Assembly (NCBI RefSeq): GCF_900182645.1
Contig: NZ_FXTA01000001.1
Span: 682,001 to 746,000 of the forward strand
Direction of reading: 5' to 3'
From: Flavobacterium resistens
GTDB taxonomy: Bacteria > Bacteroidota > Bacteroidia > Flavobacteriales > Flavobacteriaceae
Length of the DNA stretch: 64,000 nucleotides
The notes below the pieces were generated by a model. It was given only the letters and a program-made list of their open reading frames with translations. It was not told the DNA's origin and searched no databases. This document shows positions 61,008 to 64,000 of the stretch, one piece after another. Every line of letters begins with the position of its first letter. Position 1 is the stretch's first letter. The translations under genes and the position numbers were made by a program.

Positions 61008-61685
61008 ATGAAAAAATCAAAATACCTCTTTCTGATAATTACCTTTTTACTGAGTTTTGGTTGCGCGTTATTTGTCGCGATGAAAGTTTTTCCGAACAAT
61101 CCATTTTCGGGAAATAAGCCTCAAAATACAGTTTTAGATAAAATTCAGGATGGCGATATTATTTTTCAAACTTCAGAATCTCCACAATGCGAAGCAGTAC
61201 GAATTGCCACAAATTCTAAATTTTCTCATTGTGGCATTATCTACAAAATAAACGGAAATCTATTTGTTTTTGAAGCCGTACAGCCTGTAAAATTAACTCG
61301 TTTGGAAGATTGGATCCAGCATGGAAAAGACAATAAATATCTTATAAAAAGATTGAAAAATGCTGCTGAAATTTTGACTCCTTCAACTTTGCAAAAAATG
61401 AAAGATTACAGTCAGCAATTTAATGGTAAAGAATATGATGCTTATTTTGACTGGACAGATACTAGAATTTATTGTTCTGAATTAATCTGGAAAATATACA
61501 AAAACGCTGCCGGCATCGAATTATCAAAACTCAAACAGCTGAAAGATTTTAATTTAACTGATGAAAAAGTTCAGAAAATATTAAAGGAAAGATATGGAAA
61601 TGAAATTCCACTGGAAGAAAAAGTAGTTGCGCCTTCTGACCTTGCAGATTCTGATTTATTGAAAACAGTTATTGACACTTATTAA
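61008..61685 (+). CDS. YiiX/NlpC-like cysteine hydrolase family protein
   Basis: A 225-residue protein, start ATG 61008 (MKKSKYLFLIITF) since a TTG two codons upstream only extends it. One N-terminal membrane helix or uncleaved signal, then the family core: QDGDIIFQTSESPQCEAVRIAT, SKFSHCGIIYKING (catalytic His region), EAVQPVKLT and RIYCSELIWKIY with the probable nucleophile Cys. The YiiX/YebB-like group is related to NlpC/P60 cell wall hydrolases and amidases; substrate unknown. Confidence 0.85.
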   Translation: MKKSKYLFLIITFLLSFGCALFVAMKVFPNNPFSGNKPQNTVLDKIQDGDIIFQTSESPQCEAVRIATNSKFSHCGIIYKINGNLFVFEAVQPVKLTRLEDWIQHGKDNKYLIKRLKNAAEILTPSTLQKMKDYSQQFNGKEYDAYFDWTDTRIYCSELIWKIYKNAAGIELSKLKQLKDFNLTDEKVQKILKERYGNEIPLEEKVVAPSDLADSDLLKTVIDTY

Positions 61686-61700
61686 CTTATATAGATATTA

Positions 61701-61741
61701 AAACAAAAAAGCTATGAGCAAAACTCATAGCTTTTTTGTTT
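61701..61741. terminator. Bidirectional terminator between convergent genes
   Basis: Stem GCTATGAG (61711-61718) with CTCATAGC (61724-61731), extended by AAACAAAAAA and TTTTTTGTTT to 18 bp. T-runs on both sides let it end the YiiX-like gene (+) and the M28 peptidase gene (-). Confidence 0.92.
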
Positions 61742-61757
61742 TTAGAATTATCAAAAA

Positions 61758-63149
61758 TTAATTTGAAGCAGGAAGAACGATTCCGTTTTGATCTATTAAA
61801 TAGATTAATGAAGTCATAGTTGCTGCACCAAGTTCTAATTCTCTTTTATTGATTGCGTCAAATTTATCGTTTGCTGCGTGGTGATAATCAAAATAACGCT
61901 GTGAATCTGGCTGTAAACCAGCTTTTACAATTGTTTTTGAAGTTAAATGCTCAATATCTGATCCTGCGTGTCCTTTTGTGAAATTATGAATCAAATAAGG
62001 CTCAAAAAGGTTTTTATATTCTTGCAATTTTTTGAAGTTAGCATCATCAGCTTCGATTGAAAACCCTCTTGGTGTAAATCCACCTGAATCACTTTCTAAA
62101 GCAAAAATATGATTCTCGTTCTTTTGTTTTGCAACTTCTTCATATTTTGCTCCACCTTTTCCACCGTTTTCTTCATTCATAAACAATACAACACGAATCG
62201 TATTTTTAGGTTTATAGTTTAAGTTTTTCAGGATACGAACTACTTCCATACTTTGTACCACTCCTGCTCCATCGTCATGCGAACCATCGGCTAAATCCCA
62301 AGAGTCTAGATGTCCACCAACAACAAGAATGTTCTCTGGAGTTACTGTTCCTTTTAATTCTCCAATCACATTATAAGATAATACATCTGGCAAAGTCTCG
62401 CAAGATTGTTTGAAATATAATTTAATCCCCGGATTGGCTTTCAAAGTTTTACTCAATAATTCTGCTCCGTTTGTACTAATTGCCGCCGCCGGAATATATT
62501 GTTCTTTTGGCAAATCACCATAGCTTTGAGCCCCTGCATGTGGGAAATCATCTAAACGTAAGTTTAAAGAACGTACAATCGCTCCAACTGCACCAAGTTT
62601 AGCTGCTTCTTTTGCACCACTTCTTCTTTGATCTCCTGCTTCAGAATAAGAATTAAAAGTTCCAATATATTCAGGATTCATTGGTCTATTAAAAAACACA
62701 ATTTTACCTTTTACTTTATCGCCTAATCCTTTTAATTCATCAAGGCTTTGTACTTCAATTACTTCAGCTGTAATTCCAGTTTTTGGAGTTGCAACTGAAC
62801 CTCCCAATGCACAGATTGGTACAGCAGTTTTTACTTTTCCGTCTACGATAAAAGCAGTTTCTTTCTCGCCGCGAACCCAGTGAGGGACCATAACTTCTTG
62901 TAAATAAACTTTATCAAGACCAAGACTTTCTAATTGTCTTTTTGTGTATTCTACACCTTCTGCAGCACCTTTTGATCCAGATAAACGACTTCCGATATCA
63001 TTTGATAAATATTCTAACCAAGAATAACATTTAGCTTCGGTTAAAGCTTTTTTGTAAAATAATTTAATGTTTTTTTCATCATTTGATTGTGCAAACGATG
63101 CGGTCAATCCATTTAAAACTAAAGCAGTTAAAAGAATGGTTTTTTTCAT
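61758..63149 (-). CDS. M28-family zinc aminopeptidase/carboxypeptidase with PA domain
   Basis: A 463-residue exported peptidase with a signal peptide (TASFAQ). A PA insert (about 110-240) precedes or interrupts the catalytic domain. Zinc and catalytic residues are in GGHLDSWDLADGSHDDGAG (His and bridging Asp), FMNEENGGKG (Glu pair), LESDSGGF (Asp) and HAGSDIEHL, pointing to the carboxypeptidase Q/PSMA-like branch. Likely peptide scavenging in the periplasm or outside the cell. Confidence 0.9.
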   Translation of the reverse strand: MKKTILLTALVLNGLTASFAQSNDEKNIKLFYKKALTEAKCYSWLEYLSNDIGSRLSGSKGAAEGVEYTKRQLESLGLDKVYLQEVMVPHWVRGEKETAFIVDGKVKTAVPICALGGSVATPKTGITAEVIEVQSLDELKGLGDKVKGKIVFFNRPMNPEYIGTFNSYSEAGDQRRSGAKEAAKLGAVGAIVRSLNLRLDDFPHAGAQSYGDLPKEQYIPAAAISTNGAELLSKTLKANPGIKLYFKQSCETLPDVLSYNVIGELKGTVTPENILVVGGHLDSWDLADGSHDDGAGVVQSMEVVRILKNLNYKPKNTIRVVLFMNEENGGKGGAKYEEVAKQKNENHIFALESDSGGFTPRGFSIEADDANFKKLQEYKNLFEPYLIHNFTKGHAGSDIEHLTSKTIVKAGLQPDSQRYFDYHHAANDKFDAINKRELELGAATMTSLIYLIDQNGIVLPASN

Positions 63150-63235
63150 GTTTTTTATAGCATTTTTGGGTTGTTTTACAAAGGAACAAAAATCTTTATA
63201 ACTGTCAGAGTTTTTTTGCAGACTTTTGTCAAAAA

Positions 63236-63282
63236 AAAAGCTCTGATTGCAATTATCTTTCGATTTGCAAATCAGAGCTTTT
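63236..63282 (-). terminator. Terminator of the discoidin/FN3 protein gene
   Basis: AAAAGCTCTGATT (63236-63248) pairs with AATCAGAGCTTTT (63270-63282), with additional GC pairs across the loop. The A-run at 63231-63239 gives the minus-strand U-tail. It lies 20 bases past the stop. Confidence 0.8.
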
Positions 63283-63301
63283 ATATCTTATTAAATAAAA
63301 T

Positions 63302-64000
63302 TTATTTTACTTCAATAAGTTTATTTCTTGTACCGATCCCGTTTTCATTAAAAGGCTCAATCGTGAAATAATATTTTGTGCCTTTGTCAAGACCTCTAAA
63401 ATCATATGAGTTCTCTCCGTAAACCATAATACTGTTATATAGTTTATCAGGAGTTATGCCATAAAAAATATTATACCCAATTGCATCTGACTGCTTTTTC
63501 CATGATATCATAGCGTTGCGAGAATCCGTTTTGTTTCTGTCAACTTTAAATCCGGAAACTGCTTTTGGTTTTTCTGACAAACCATTTCCAAAAACTCTAA
63601 AATCAGAGATTGCAAATAAACCAGATGCATTATGAATATTTTCCATTTTGATATAACGCTTTTTTATCGATTTTGAAAGCTCTACATAATCATGCGGTAC
63701 ATCTTTGTCATTTTGGGATTTATCTACAACCAAAGTCCAGTTTATGGCATCATCAGACATAAATATTTTATATTGATAATAAATATCCATTGCCTTATTG
63801 TACTGCGTTGCTTTATGATCTGCGTAATTAATTTGCAGCGCATTTATTTCCATTTTTCTGCCTAAATCCATTTGAAGCCACTCTCCTGGATTACTTGTTT
63901 TAGCCGACCAATAGGTTTGAATGTTTTCGTCTGTTAAGTTTTCTGGTCCGTAACAGAACTTTTCATATACTTTTTTACCACCATTATCCATTCTGTGTGT
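63302..64000 (-). CDS. C-terminal end of a discoidin/FN3 exported protein, possibly a glycoside hydrolase (runs off the right edge)
   Basis: The frame is open to the last base on the minus strand, with THR before MDNGG, so the window holds the C-terminal about 233 residues. A discoidin (F5/8 type C) carbohydrate-binding domain (NLTDENIQTYWSAKTSNPGEWLQMDLG ... YIKMENIHNASGLFAISDFRVFGNG) is followed by a fibronectin type III domain (GFKVDRNKTDSRNAMISWKKQ, YYFTIEPFN). This end resembles C-termini of Bacteroidota GH43-type xylosidases, but the catalytic domain is outside the window. Confidence 0.75.
   Translation of the reverse strand, partial: THRMDNGGKKVYEKFCYGPENLTDENIQTYWSAKTSNPGEWLQMDLGRKMEINALQINYADHKATQYNKAMDIYYQYKIFMSDDAINWTLVVDKSQNDKDVPHDYVELSKSIKKRYIKMENIHNASGLFAISDFRVFGNGLSEKPKAVSGFKVDRNKTDSRNAMISWKKQSDAIGYNIFYGITPDKLYNSIMVYGENSYDFRGLDKGTKYYFTIEPFNENGIGTRNKLIEVK

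Overview
The window looks like chromosome of a Flavobacterium or close relative (Bacteroidota, Flavobacteriaceae). The DNA is AT-rich. Several promoters fit the Bacteroidota pattern TTG-(18 to 21 nt)-TAnnTTTG rather than -35/-10. Many genes belong to this lineage: a giant adhesin-like protein with a type IX secretion (T9SS) type B C-terminal domain, SprF/PorP and OmpA partners, a PorD-like protein, a BT_3928-like DoxX protein and a B1 metallo-beta-lactamase. No rRNA, tRNA, CRISPR array, phage or insertion sequence was recognised.

Layout. 1-700: start of an RtcB-like gene running off the left edge, then a micro-gene (27 codons with its own promoter and a downstream terminator). 694-4656 (minus): response regulator, histidine kinase, dephospho-CoA kinase, glycosyltransferase. 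4782-12618 (minus): FabV enoyl reductase, then the housekeeping block bamD-rpoZ-coaBC-porD-recN and dapA behind a small unknown gene. 12666-14409 (plus): a 5'-nucleotidase split into two genes in reversed domain order. 14395-17083 (minus): NAD+ DNA ligase with an overlapping membrane gene. 17331-31401 (minus): the T9SS cassette, a 3713-residue secreted repeat protein followed by a SprF/PorP-family protein and an OmpA-family protein. 31402-32598: long stretch without a convincing gene. 32599-40774: DUF6495-like gene, rpsF-rpsR-rplI, a lone LytTR regulator, then yihY-like, DUF2147, metallo-beta-lactamase and priA, and nadC. 40979-46458 (plus): alkylation repair, pirin, OsmC, small acetyltransferase, secreted adenosine deaminase, monooxygenase-like protein, rlmH. 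46499-48117 (minus): lipoprotein and folP. 48343-61685 (plus): DUF1599, DoxX/BT_3928, unknown membrane and exported proteins, thioredoxin lipoprotein, tpiA, prmA, clpS, an ether-lipid pair (alkylglycerol monooxygenase-like plus lysoplasmalogenase-like), lipoproteins, kdsA, an outer-membrane protein with a TTG start, and a YiiX-like hydrolase. 61758-64000 (minus): M28 peptidase and the C-terminal end of a discoidin/FN3 protein cut by the right edge.

How the parts relate. Most genes are core metabolism and information processing (CoA, NAD, folate, lysine/peptidoglycan, Kdo, fatty acids, replication and repair, ribosome). The lineage-specific surface function is the T9SS cassette, in which the giant protein carries a 13-copy, 240-bp in-phase tandem repeat. 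The less ordinary parts are the micro-gene at 351-434, the repeat array, the ether-lipid pair whose promoter seems to sit in the loop of the preceding terminator, a membrane protein with an internal lipobox, and two members of a long palindromic intergenic repeat family.
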